A DNA stretch of 11,971 bases from Nitrospirales bacterium (lineage in GTDB: Bacteria; Nitrospirota; Nitrospiria; Nitrospirales; UBA8639). The stretch lies in assembly GCA_021604265.1 (NCBI GenBank), contig BQIY01000029.1:1-11971 (forward strand). Direction: 5' to 3'. This document shows positions 1 to 6,274 of the stretch, piece by piece. The notes under the pieces were generated by a model. The model did not search any database. It was not told where the DNA came from and saw nothing but the letters and a program-made list of their open reading frames with translations. A program made the position numbers and the translations under genes. Position 1 is the first letter of the stretch. Each line of letters begins with the position of its first letter.

Positions 1-1
1 G

Positions 2-148
2 GCCATTCGACCGCCCACTGTTCCGAAAGGGACGAGCCGGCTACGCGTCACGGTTACATCGGATCATACCCAGGAACACATCGAAACTGCGCTCCACGCA
101 TTGAAGAAAATCCGCGACTCGATGTCCCAGCCAACTTTACACCAATAA
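2..148 (+). CDS. bioF: 8-amino-7-oxononanoate synthase (BioF), C-terminal fragment
   Basis: Frame 2 is open from the window edge to a TAA at 146-148 and encodes 48 residues starting AIRPPTVPKGTSRLRVTVTS. The AIRPPTVPxGTSRLR block is the C-terminal signature of 8-amino-7-oxononanoate (KAPA) synthase, the PLP enzyme that condenses pimeloyl-ACP with L-alanine in biotin synthesis. It lies in the small C-terminal domain of this alpha-oxoamine synthase family, and its Arg residues are part of the conserved substrate-carboxylate region. The catalytic lysine and the rest of the protein lie outside the window. The gene converges on the C39 peptidase gene with a gap of about 70 bp, in which I see no convincing terminator. 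Other alpha-oxoamine synthases (Kbl, HemA) are less likely given the exact motif. Confidence 0.88.
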   Translation, partial: AIRPPTVPKGTSRLRVTVTSDHTQEHIETALHALKKIRDSMSQPTLHQ

Positions 149-219
149 CTTGCCGACACGAGGCACCATGGCAAAACAGCCGATGTTCAATCTTCTAGCA
201 TTGTGACTGCGTTGAGGAT

Positions 220-939
220 TTATCGTTGAATGCGGCGAAGGTTTAATTGTTGGGCAGTTCGACTCAGATCTAACATTTGTCCGAATCGCCGGATTTCAGG
301 ATTCAGCACGTCCGGACGAGGAAGCGCAAGCGGATAATCTATAAGCAATTCTTCACCTGCCCTCCCAAGAACAAACACAATCCCACTCCACTCTTCTAGA
401 AATCGATAGACACTCATGCGCAAATTGCCTCGAGAGGGATCCGCCAGATAGACACGTCCACGATCGAGTCCACGCAGCACGGCAAAATGCTTATATCCCA
501 GTGGTTCGAGAAACACGATGACTGGAGCAGTCAGCTTGGCCAGCTGTTCAATCGTCAACTCAAAGCCTGCTGCGCGGAATCCTTTTGTCAGAGCCACCTT
601 TTTTAAATCCAGCAACGAAAACCCCTGGATAGATTTCGTTGGCCATTCTTCAGAAGAAATTTGCTGTTTAAGAAGTTTCAGCAATTCCTGCTCGGAGGTC
701 TCTTCTCCATAGTAGTAGCGCAAGAGGGTGGCCAAAGCCGCAGCACCGCAGGAATAATCTTCTTGTTGTTTCACCACATATCGATCGCGTAATGCTTTCA
801 AGGAATGTCGCATTACTCTTGACGATTGGATTTCAGACTGATCGATCTTGCCCGGCAATCCGGCACAACCGGACACCCATACAAAACATAAGAGAATTGA
901 CACAAGAAGCCATGAAGGCTTAGTGGTCCTTAATCTCAT
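220..939 (-). CDS. C39-family cysteine peptidase, lipoprotein (FapD-like)
   Basis: 239 aa. Residues 1-25 form a lipoprotein signal peptide with lipobox VSGC (lipidated Cys25), so the enzyme should sit in the periplasm on a membrane. Residues 55-195 form a peptidase C39 domain with the full set of expected residues: Gln58 (oxyanion hole, six residues before the nucleophile), Cys64 in DYSCGAAAL, His151 in YKHFAVL and Asp167 in LADPSRG. C39 peptidases cut after Gly-Gly at the end of leader peptides. The classical ones are cytosolic domains of ABC exporters, but this one stands alone with no membrane or ATPase domain, like FapD of the Pseudomonas Fap amyloid system. It is last in a minus-strand operon, 27 bp after the beta-barrel gene, and the first gene encodes a protein with a Gly-Gly leader, the natural substrate. 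Residues 196-239 are an unassigned tail. No strong ribosome site precedes the start, so translational coupling is possible. The fold call is firm; the substrate is inferred. Confidence 0.9.
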   Translation of the reverse strand: MRLRTTKPSWLLVSILLCFVWVSGCAGLPGKIDQSEIQSSRVMRHSLKALRDRYVVKQQEDYSCGAAALATLLRYYYGEETSEQELLKLLKQQISSEEWPTKSIQGFSLLDLKKVALTKGFRAAGFELTIEQLAKLTAPVIVFLEPLGYKHFAVLRGLDRGRVYLADPSRGNLRMSVYRFLEEWSGIVFVLGRAGEELLIDYPLALPRPDVLNPEIRRFGQMLDLSRTAQQLNLRRIQR

Positions 940-966
940 AGAAAAACAGTCCCAAAATATTCACCA

Positions 967-1860
967 TCAGAATCGATAGGGAAATCGTAGCCCAAAGGTA
1001 AAATCATTGGAGTCATCGGTCAGCCCAGCACCAATGACTGGCTCGATGGAGAAATGACGATCCAACAGAATCGTTGTCGCGAATAACAAGCTCGCGACTT
1101 CACGGCTCGACCTCAAAATTTGCGTGCCGCGTTGACGGCTGCGACCAAGGAAGGCTCCACTCAGTTGCGCATTCAAACTCACGCGATCATTTAAGGAGAA
1201 TCCAACACCGAATCGATATTCAACAATGTTTCCTGGATTGAAGCCGTTTCGTTTCACAGTCTCCGTATACCCTAATCGAGTAAAAACGACAGCGGGATCC
1301 AATGTTTTGACAAACGTCAGCCCTGCTCCCACATTCCAATGTCCTGAGCCTCGAAGCGATTGCCCGCCCGTGCGTGACTTGACATTCACATCAAGAATGA
1401 CATCAGGTCTGCCTGACGCTTCTCCGAATATCTGATAACGCAAATCTCCGCTCACATCCCCAAACCCACGGTCCTCATCTCGTACGGACGTCATGCCAAC
1501 CAGATCATTAGCTTCTTGCAAGGCATTGACGAACACTGGAACTTGCAGCCCAAACTGCAAGCCGTCCATTACCCCATACTGGAGGTTCAGTGAATTATCC
1601 CATGTCCTTGATTTCAATTCGAGATTCACGAGTTGAGACTCATTACTACTATACAGGCTGGAAAATTCCAAAAGCAGTTCGCCTTGGCCAAAGACAATTT
1701 TTTCTTGCCGCAAAAACAAATCTCGCGACTCTTGATATTCCGCGGCCTCTTCACGTCGGTCACCTTCCAATGACTGTGCCCACACAGACATCCCATTCAT
1801 CAAAAGGATGAACCCAGCACACAAGAAGACAGAGCGCCACTGCCGCTGACGACATCTCAT
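967..1860 (-). CDS. Outer-membrane beta-barrel, FapF-like / Phenol_MetA_deg-type transporter
   Basis: 297 aa from the ATG at 1860, chosen because TAGGA lies about 9 nt upstream and the protein then begins with a clean signal peptide (cleavage near VWA/QS, residue 28). The open frame extends to 2127 but would overlap the upstream gene. Residues 31-54 (EGDRREEAAEYQESRDLFLR) look helical and charged; from about 55 to 297 there are alternating amphipathic strands with Gly/aromatic turns, for example GFGDVSGDLRYQ at 132-143, ending in the aromatic outer-membrane signature FPYRF with terminal Phe. The C-terminal strands (VIGAGLTDDSNDFTFGLRFP) resemble, from memory, FapF, the trimeric pore that secretes Fap amyloid in Pseudomonas and also carries an N-terminal helical plug. 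It lies between a putative secreted substrate and a C39 peptidase, which fits a secretion pore. Many homologues are annotated only as transporter or as MetA-pathway phenol-degradation protein. The barrel is well supported; the FapF relationship is a judgement from pattern and context. Confidence 0.75.
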   Translation of the reverse strand: MRCRQRQWRSVFLCAGFILLMNGMSVWAQSLEGDRREEAAEYQESRDLFLRQEKIVFGQGELLLEFSSLYSSNESQLVNLELKSRTWDNSLNLQYGVMDGLQFGLQVPVFVNALQEANDLVGMTSVRDEDRGFGDVSGDLRYQIFGEASGRPDVILDVNVKSRTGGQSLRGSGHWNVGAGLTFVKTLDPAVVFTRLGYTETVKRNGFNPGNIVEYRFGVGFSLNDRVSLNAQLSGAFLGRSRQRGTQILRSSREVASLLFATTILLDRHFSIEPVIGAGLTDDSNDFTFGLRFPYRF

Positions 1861-1925
1861 GACAGTCGATCCTAAATTTTCAGGCATGAAAAATTGGGCG
1901 AATGGTACAAGACAATTGGAGTTTA

Positions 1926-1969
1926 TCTTGTGAGTGATGGTCCCTTCTCGAGAACCACCACTCACAAGA
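1926..1969 (-). promoter_or_regulatory. Long intercistronic RNA hairpin between substrate and barrel genes
   Basis: The arms 1926-1941 and 1954-1969 pair over 16 bp around a 12-nt loop. On the minus-strand transcript the single imperfect pair becomes G-U, so the RNA stem is continuous; on the + strand it would be an A-C mismatch. The loop contains the palindrome TTCTCGAGAA. No U-tract follows on either strand, so it is not a normal intrinsic terminator. It sits in the 149-nt gap between the small exported precursor gene and the barrel gene. A stable intercistronic hairpin typically blocks 3' exonucleases and gives the upstream gene more mRNA than the downstream one, which would suit a substrate needed in excess over its pore. 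The structure is seen; the role is inferred. Confidence 0.6.
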
Positions 1970-1975
1970 AGCCGA

Positions 1976-1998
1976 AGAGGAGAACACCTCACTCCTCT
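1976..1998 (-). other. Second short inverted repeat in the same intercistronic gap
   Basis: AGAGGAG at 1976-1982 pairs perfectly with CTCCTCT at 1992-1998 around a 9-nt loop. It lies 12 bp after the substrate gene's stop codon and just 5' (on the transcript) of the 16-bp hairpin, so the two could form a tandem structure. It is not followed by a T-run. With only seven pairs, chance is possible. Confidence 0.35.
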
Positions 1999-2009
1999 CA
2001 CACCACCGT

Positions 2010-2354
2010 TTAGTGTCCCATGACGTGCATGTTCAGATTTGCTGGATTCACAAGGATATCCCGCATACCATCCATGTAGGGATATGGACACGACAAACAG
2101 ACCGGACCCGGCCATGGGAAGGGCCACTTCTTGATAACAATGATCGGGGCATCCGGGTTTGGCGTATAGCCACCGGCAACCGTATCCAACTGATCATCGG
2201 TGAGTGCCGTCATTGCTTGATCACCTGAACTCGTCAGGTGGCTCAAAGCATGAAAACTTTCTGCCCCCGTCACGGCATGATCTGTTTCTGCCATGGCCGT
2301 TCCGACGCAAAACACAAGGGCCGCAGCGACAAGTACAGTTTGAATTGTTCGCAT
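2010..2354 (-). CDS. Exported precursor with Sec signal plus double-glycine leader (putative C39/barrel substrate)
   Basis: 114 aa. The start is fixed by AAAGGAG five nt before the ATG at 2354. Residues 1-22 form a Sec signal peptide ending in TAMA. Residues 23-50 are a polar pro-region. Residues 51-62, LTDDQLDTVAGG, match the bacteriocin-type double-glycine leader position by position: Leu -12, Thr (for Ser) -11, Gln (for Glu) -8, Leu -7, Val -4, Gly-Gly -2/-1. Cleavage there would free a 52-residue peptide starting YTPNPDAP, with a Pro/aromatic-rich stretch (KKWPFPWPGPVCLSCPYPY, 75-93), a CxxC pair (Cys86, Cys89) and a Met/Asn-rich tail ending NMHVMGH. It is the first gene of the operon, ahead of the barrel and the C39 peptidase. 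I do not recognise the mature part. It lacks the Asn/Gln-rich repeats of FapC, so amyloid, bacteriocin, signal and metal-binding roles are all open. The Gly-Gly motif also resembles nitrile-hydratase-type leaders. Confidence 0.82.
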   Translation of the reverse strand: MRTIQTVLVAAALVFCVGTAMAETDHAVTGAESFHALSHLTSSGDQAMTALTDDQLDTVAGGYTPNPDAPIIVIKKWPFPWPGPVCLSCPYPYMDGMRDILVNPANLNMHVMGH

Positions 2355-2378
2355 AACATCTCCTTTCTACCGACTCCA

Positions 2379-2407
2379 GTTAGAGTACGGCATTGCTAAA
2401 GTCACAA
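2379..2407 (-). promoter_or_regulatory. Candidate promoter of the substrate/barrel/peptidase operon
   Basis: Reading the minus strand, TTGTGA (2407-2402) lies 17 bp before TCTAAC (2384-2379). Each matches four of six bases of the sigma-70 -35 and -10 consensus, with ideal spacing. Transcription would start near 2372, giving a short leader that carries the strong AAAGGAG site before the ATG at 2354. The match is moderate; I chose it for spacing and position. Confidence 0.35.
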
Positions 2408-2430
2408 AATGAAACACGAAACACTTGAGA

Positions 2431-2454
2431 TGAATGTTGGTGCACCAACATTCA
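2431..2454. promoter_or_regulatory. Perfect 24-bp palindrome upstream of the operon (operator candidate)
   Basis: TGAATGTTGGTG (2431-2442) is followed immediately by its exact reverse complement (2443-2454). It lies 77 bp upstream of the substrate gene's start codon and 24 bp upstream of the candidate -35 box, the usual place for a dimeric activator. It also lies in the spacer shared with the divergent DUF4139 gene. On the + strand ATTTTT follows it, so it could instead be an intrinsic terminator (10-bp stem, TGCA loop), but I see no + strand gene ending just before it. No known regulator box is recognised. Confidence 0.55.
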
Positions 2455-2877
2455 ATTTTTGAGTTAAGCAAACGTCATACCTGATGCATATCTCTCGACA
2501 ATCCGTACGACATAACTGCATCAAACCCTAGGAAACATAGGACACATGACTGTTTTTTAGATAACAACGCCATACAAAGAAGTACGACAAAAAGGAGAAG
2601 ATCTCTCACAACAATTCCCGGAAAACGTATCTCGTCGGATCATGTTGTATCTCTTTCGATACGCAAGAAAGAAAAAGAGGAAATTAGAGAGAGAAGAGGC
2701 AGAGAAACAGAGAATATGAACATTGATACTGCGATGAGTTCATAAACACGAACCCAATCATCTAGAGCCGTTTCTCATTGAATTTAGGTTAGATTTTTAC
2801 ACCACCCCCTCTATACGTGTTATTCGCGCATGGTACAATCAGTACAGGTTCTAGGCATTCACTTGATGGAGACCACC
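2455..2877. other. Divergent intergenic region, no gene found
   Basis: I find no convincing coding sequence on either strand in this stretch between the palindrome and the DUF4139 start. It contains a strongly purine-biased + strand run at about 2665-2715 with only four pyrimidines, and a small inverted repeat GTATC/GATAC at about 2647-2662. A promoter for the + strand gene must lie here. TTTACA in the AT-rich patch near 2800 with TGTTAT 16 bp downstream is a weak candidate. Confidence 0.4.
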
Positions 2878-4974
2878 ATGCGATACCCTGCGCTCTGGAT
2901 GTTATGCTTAGCCGTATTGTTTCTACCGGTCGTGGCAGCCGCTCAGAAAACAAGCATACCTGAACCTGCCCACCTCCCCATTTCGAAAGTCGTTCTCTAT
3001 ACGAGCGGTGTAGGGTACTTTCAACATGATGGAACAGTTAAGGGTCAGACAGACATTCAACTTCCCGTTCGAGTCACCGAAATGAACGATCTGCTAAAAA
3101 GTCTCGTCGTTCAGGATTTTGACGGCGGCACCATTTCATCTATTCAATATCAGTCCCAAGACCCGCTCGCGAAAACGCTGAGTTCATTTAGTATCGACCT
3201 CTCCAATCATCCAACTTTAGGACAACTGCTTACTCAATTACGAGGAGAACCCGTTCAACTGACAACCCCAACGCCTGTGACGGGAACAATCGTCGGGGTC
3301 GAGAAAAAAACTGAATGGAACAAAACCGGAACGGCCTCGCAACAGATTGAAGTGGAATATGTAAACATCCTGGCAAGGGGAAGACTCCAGTCTCTACCGC
3401 TTTCTCACATCCAAGAGATTGAAGTCTTGAATCATACGCTGAACAAGGAACTTCAGCAGGTTCTTGCCGTCTTGGCTCAGAGTCACGACCGGCAGAAAAA
3501 AACAATCACTATCACATTCGAAGGAGAGGATGAACGGCGGGTACGTCTGGTCTACCTCAGAGAAACGCCAGTCTGGAAAACGTCGTATCGGTTAGTCCTT
3601 CAGGATAATGACGTACCATTTCTACAAGGGTGGGGAATTATCGATAACACCACGGATCACGATTGGGAGCAGATTCAGCTCTCGTTAGTCTCAGGGCGCC
3701 CCATCTCATTCACGATGGACCTCTATCAACCACTCTACGCACCTCGTCCATTCGTCCGACCGGAACTCCATGCATCCTTAACGCCAAAGACTCATGGAGA
3801 TAGTCTCTCCATGGAAACCGACATGAAAGAAGAAAGGCAGATCGCTTCACGGAAAAACCGTACCCACGCGAAACGATTCAACGACAGACAAGCCCTGCGC
3901 CATGATGAAGACCAAGACGCCATGATGGGCTTTTCTGCCCCTGCAGCGGCAGAGTCACGAATGGAAACGGACTGGAATCTTCGGCAAGGCGTTCAGGCCG
4001 CCGCCCAAGGGCAAGAAACCGGCGAACTGTTCAGCTACGTGATTCAAACCCCAGTCAGTATTCCACGACATGGATCCGCCATGCTGCCCATCCTCAATCA
4101 AGCTGTCACGGGGAAAAAACTGTCACTCTATAATTCGACCACGCACGCCAAACATCCTTTACAGGCATTCAGACTCAAAAACGTCACGGACTTGTCTCTC
4201 ATGCAAGGTCCCATCACCGTGTTTGATGACCATGCCTATGCCGGAGATGCACAGATGAACGATTTAGCTCCGGGGCAGGATCGGCTCATCAGCTATGCCT
4301 TGGACCTGAACACCGAAGTCCATCGAAAACCGATTCCACTTGCCCAAGAACTCGTCTCCGCAACACTCCAAAAAGGCGTGCTCATCGCCACACGAAAAGC
4401 ACTTAAGACCACGACCTACACTGTCACAAATCGCAGCCAAAAACAAAAAACTGTGCTCGTCGAACATCCCTATCGTTCTGACTGGAAACTCGTCAACACC
4501 ACCACGCCGGTAGAACAAACACGAAACATGTACCGCTTTGCCATGACCGTCGATACGAAAAAAACAGAATCGTTAACCGTTCAGGAAGGAAAATCACTCG
4601 AAGAAACGGTGAGTCTCATCACCGCTGGTCACGACATCATCGGCGTCTATCTTAAGGCTCAACAGGTGAGTCCCGATGTTAAGACCGCGCTTGAACGTGT
4701 CGTCGAACTACGCCAGCAACTTTCTCACACACAAAACGCCCGCCAACAACACGAGTCTCGAATCACGAACATGGCCAAAGACCAAAAACGAATCAGGGAC
4801 AATATGCACCGTCTCTCACAACAAAATCAGTTATACACTCGTTACGTCAAAAAACTCCACGCGCAAGAAACGGAACTCGAAACGATTCAGCAAGAAATAG
4901 ACGCCCTAGTCAAAAAAGAAATCTCTCAGAAGCAGGCACTTGATGAGTATGTTATGGGCTTAGAAATTGATTGA
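2878..4974 (+). CDS. DUF4139-domain exported protein
   Basis: 698 aa from the ATG at 2878, preferred over in-frame ATGs at 2830 and 2866 because GGAG sits 6 nt upstream and the protein then starts with a standard signal peptide (cleavage near AAA/Q, residue 22). The N-terminal part (about 33-190) begins ISKVVLYTSGVGYFQHDG, the usual opening of these proteins. The DUF4139 domain follows, with the conserved block YLRETPVWKTSYRLVL (227-241) and GRPISFTMDLYQPLY (273-287). Residues 300-365 are a charged, probably disordered linker; 380-590 complete the beta-rich domain; 595-690 (LERVVELRQQLSHTQN onwards) are a long coiled coil rich in Gln, Lys and Glu. The family includes proteins labelled mucoidy inhibitor A-like and is thought to act at the envelope, but its biochemistry is unknown to me. 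It is transcribed divergently from the C39/barrel operon, so a shared regulator is possible but unproven. Confidence 0.85.
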   Translation: MRYPALWMLCLAVLFLPVVAAAQKTSIPEPAHLPISKVVLYTSGVGYFQHDGTVKGQTDIQLPVRVTEMNDLLKSLVVQDFDGGTISSIQYQSQDPLAKTLSSFSIDLSNHPTLGQLLTQLRGEPVQLTTPTPVTGTIVGVEKKTEWNKTGTASQQIEVEYVNILARGRLQSLPLSHIQEIEVLNHTLNKELQQVLAVLAQSHDRQKKTITITFEGEDERRVRLVYLRETPVWKTSYRLVLQDNDVPFLQGWGIIDNTTDHDWEQIQLSLVSGRPISFTMDLYQPLYAPRPFVRPELHASLTPKTHGDSLSMETDMKEERQIASRKNRTHAKRFNDRQALRHDEDQDAMMGFSAPAAAESRMETDWNLRQGVQAAAQGQETGELFSYVIQTPVSIPRHGSAMLPILNQAVTGKKLSLYNSTTHAKHPLQAFRLKNVTDLSLMQGPITVFDDHAYAGDAQMNDLAPGQDRLISYALDLNTEVHRKPIPLAQELVSATLQKGVLIATRKALKTTTYTVTNRSQKQKTVLVEHPYRSDWKLVNTTTPVEQTRNMYRFAMTVDTKKTESLTVQEGKSLEETVSLITAGHDIIGVYLKAQQVSPDVKTALERVVELRQQLSHTQNARQQHESRITNMAKDQKRIRDNMHRLSQQNQLYTRYVKKLHAQETELETIQQEIDALVKKEISQKQALDEYVMGLEID

Positions 4975-5174
4975 CAATCAAACACATCTGAGTTTTTCGC
5001 GAAAGAGTTAAATCTACTTTGAGCACAACTCATAGGAAAAATTCGAATCAAAAGACGACATAAAATCTCTCAAAGCGTTCGCTCGTTGCTTTTCGGCCCG
5101 GCTTAAACATCCACACACAATCTGGTGCGTAAACCGTATTTAAACCTCCCAATTACCTTAAATAAGGGTAAGAA
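4975..5174. other. Convergent intergenic region
   Basis: About 200 bp between the converging DUF4139 and haem-lipoprotein genes. I see no gene and no strong terminator for the + strand gene. A weak palindromic patch TTACC/GGTAA lies near 5154-5172. Confidence 0.4.
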
Positions 5175-5194
5175 CCCTCAATCATTTCAGAGGG
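5175..5194 (-). terminator. Weak candidate terminator at the end of the haem-lipoprotein gene
   Basis: CCCTC at 5175-5179 pairs with GAGGG at 5190-5194 around a 10-nt loop. On the minus strand it overlaps the stop codon and is followed by TTCTTACCCTTATTT, a broken U-rich tract. Five pairs make it marginal. Confidence 0.3.
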
Positions 5195-5769
5195 AATTGA
5201 ATAATAATGCCTCCCATTACATCGTTGGGCTTATAATTAGTCCTTGGACTGAGGGGGTGTTCATTGTGACAGGTTACACAGGCATCTGAGACCGCTCTAT
5301 CCGCATAAATCGCTTTAAAGACGGAACCTGTTGGCCTTTTGATCGTTCTCGTATGTACTATCCCCGGATCATCCGACACCGCCTGCAATCCTGTTCGTTC
5401 AAGATCGTTTGCCGGCTTATTAGTTTTATCTATTGGCCATAAGCTCGCCAAACGGTATTTCAGGCCGCTCCCCTTCCTCTCCACCTCAAGTCCTGCAAAC
5501 TGCAACATTTGAGCGGGAAGGGGAAGCTTGTCTTTCTCGGCCCAGTCTTCTACTACCAGGTCTTTCCCATGATGCTTCATTCTTTCGACCACAAGGGAGG
5601 CATAAAGAGTCCGATCCGCCTCAATGATCGCATGAACATAGTCTGCAACCACCTTTGGGTCAACACAGGCCTCGACACCTGCTTCTTTCGTTCCTGAGGA
5701 ACAGCCCATATACGCAACCAACACAAGGCTAGTCAAAAGGGTTCGCCACAAGAAACCTGTTTTGATCAT
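5182..5769 (-). CDS. Tll0287-like (DUF3365) c-type haem lipoprotein
   Basis: 195 aa from the ATG at 5769, chosen because GGGGAGGT lies 6 nt upstream and the protein then begins with a signal peptide and probable lipobox (YMGC, Cys23; Tyr at -3 is atypical). An in-frame ATG at 5871 also has a fair ribosome site but would put 34 residues before the signal peptide. Residues about 35-195 match the Tll0287-like pattern: a helical YASLVVERM segment, the LPLPAQMLQ... KYRLASLWPIDKTNKPAN region, and the C-terminal haem motif CVTCH (164-168) followed by HPLSPRTNYKPNDVMGGI. One covalent c-type haem is expected. Such domains occur alone or as sensor domains; here there is no kinase or other output domain, so an electron-transfer or ligand-sensing role on the periplasmic side is likely. 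It appears monocistronic, downstream of a strong terminator. Confidence 0.8.
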   Translation of the reverse strand: MIKTGFLWRTLLTSLVLVAYMGCSSGTKEAGVEACVDPKVVADYVHAIIEADRTLYASLVVERMKHHGKDLVVEDWAEKDKLPLPAQMLQFAGLEVERKGSGLKYRLASLWPIDKTNKPANDLERTGLQAVSDDPGIVHTRTIKRPTGSVFKAIYADRAVSDACVTCHNEHPLSPRTNYKPNDVMGGIIIQFPLK

Positions 5770-5896
5770 GACAGCACCTCCCCTGTAGGTACCTTCAGTA
5801 AAAAATTCCGCCTCTGCACGGCCGGTAAGAAAGGGAATATGTTTTAACCTACCTGGCTGGTCCGGGTTCATACTTTCACCTTGTGAACAAAACACA

Positions 5897-5930
5897 AAAG
5901 CCCTTCAGGCATAGAAACCTGCAGGGCTTT
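5897..5930 (-). terminator. Intrinsic terminator, minus strand
   Basis: AAAGCCCT (5897-5904) pairs with AGGGCTTT (5923-5930), then a 1x1 mismatch, then CAGG with CCTG, around an 8-nt loop. On the minus strand it is followed by TTTTGTGTTTTGTT, a good U-tract. It would end transcripts coming from the BON gene or from an RNA in 5931-6274. It stands 128 bp before the haem-lipoprotein start, so attenuation of that gene is a second possibility. On the + strand the T-run is too short. Confidence 0.7.
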
Positions 5931-6274
5931 CCAAGGAAGTCTTGAGATCGATCTTGACTGTTCACGTCAGTCACCCCATGGTCAAACCCAGGCGGTTATC
6001 TGTGAACAGGTTAAAGTCTACGCCTCTACAGCAACCTCGTCAACAAGGCGACAAGTTAGGTGCCCGGTAAAGGCATATCTCAGAAGCAGGGGCTCGAAGA
6101 ATATGTCTTGGGGTACAGGTTTGCTAACGGAATACGGACTCAGCTTTGTCGCTTATCGAAACATTACCAGGCAGGAGTCATGACCAACAGGACCGAATCA
6201 CTAAACGACAGCCTACAACCTATTACAGCAGCATAAAACTGTTCGTCTCATCGCCTGTTAAGCATTGGTCTAAA
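5931..6274. other. Non-coding stretch between BON gene and terminator; possible RNA
   Basis: About 340 bp with stops in all frames I checked and no coding pattern. On the minus strand it lies between the BON-protein stop codon and the strong terminator, so it is either a long 3' untranslated region or a separate small RNA. Visible pairings: CTGTTCAC (5958-5965) with GTGAACAG (6002-6009), a perfect 8-bp stem; CGCCT/AGGCG around 6021-6051; and TGAGAT/ATCTCA (about 6078-6083 with 5943-5948), which would close a domain of about 140 nt. I do not recognise a named RNA family or riboswitch. Confidence 0.35.

Noticed and set aside
967..1860. Barrel as a phenol-degradation protein
   Set aside because: The Phenol_MetA_deg label is a generic fold annotation. 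No aromatic-degradation genes are nearby, while the C39 peptidase and Gly-Gly precursor neighbours point to export.
1861..2127. N-terminal extension of the barrel gene to 2127
   Set aside because: It would overlap the precursor gene, lacks a ribosome site, and places about 90 unlikely residues before a normal signal peptide that begins at 1860.
2431..2454. Palindrome as a simple terminator
   Set aside because: It is followed by ATTTTT on the + strand, but no + strand gene ends just before it, and its position before an operon promoter fits an operator better. I keep the terminator only as an alternative.
5931..6274. 6S RNA, tmRNA or a known riboswitch on the minus strand
   Set aside because: A TGAGAT/ATCTCA closing pair and an internal multi-stem layout recall 6S RNA, but I could not build its long rod with a central bubble, and no tmRNA ends or riboswitch core motifs are present.
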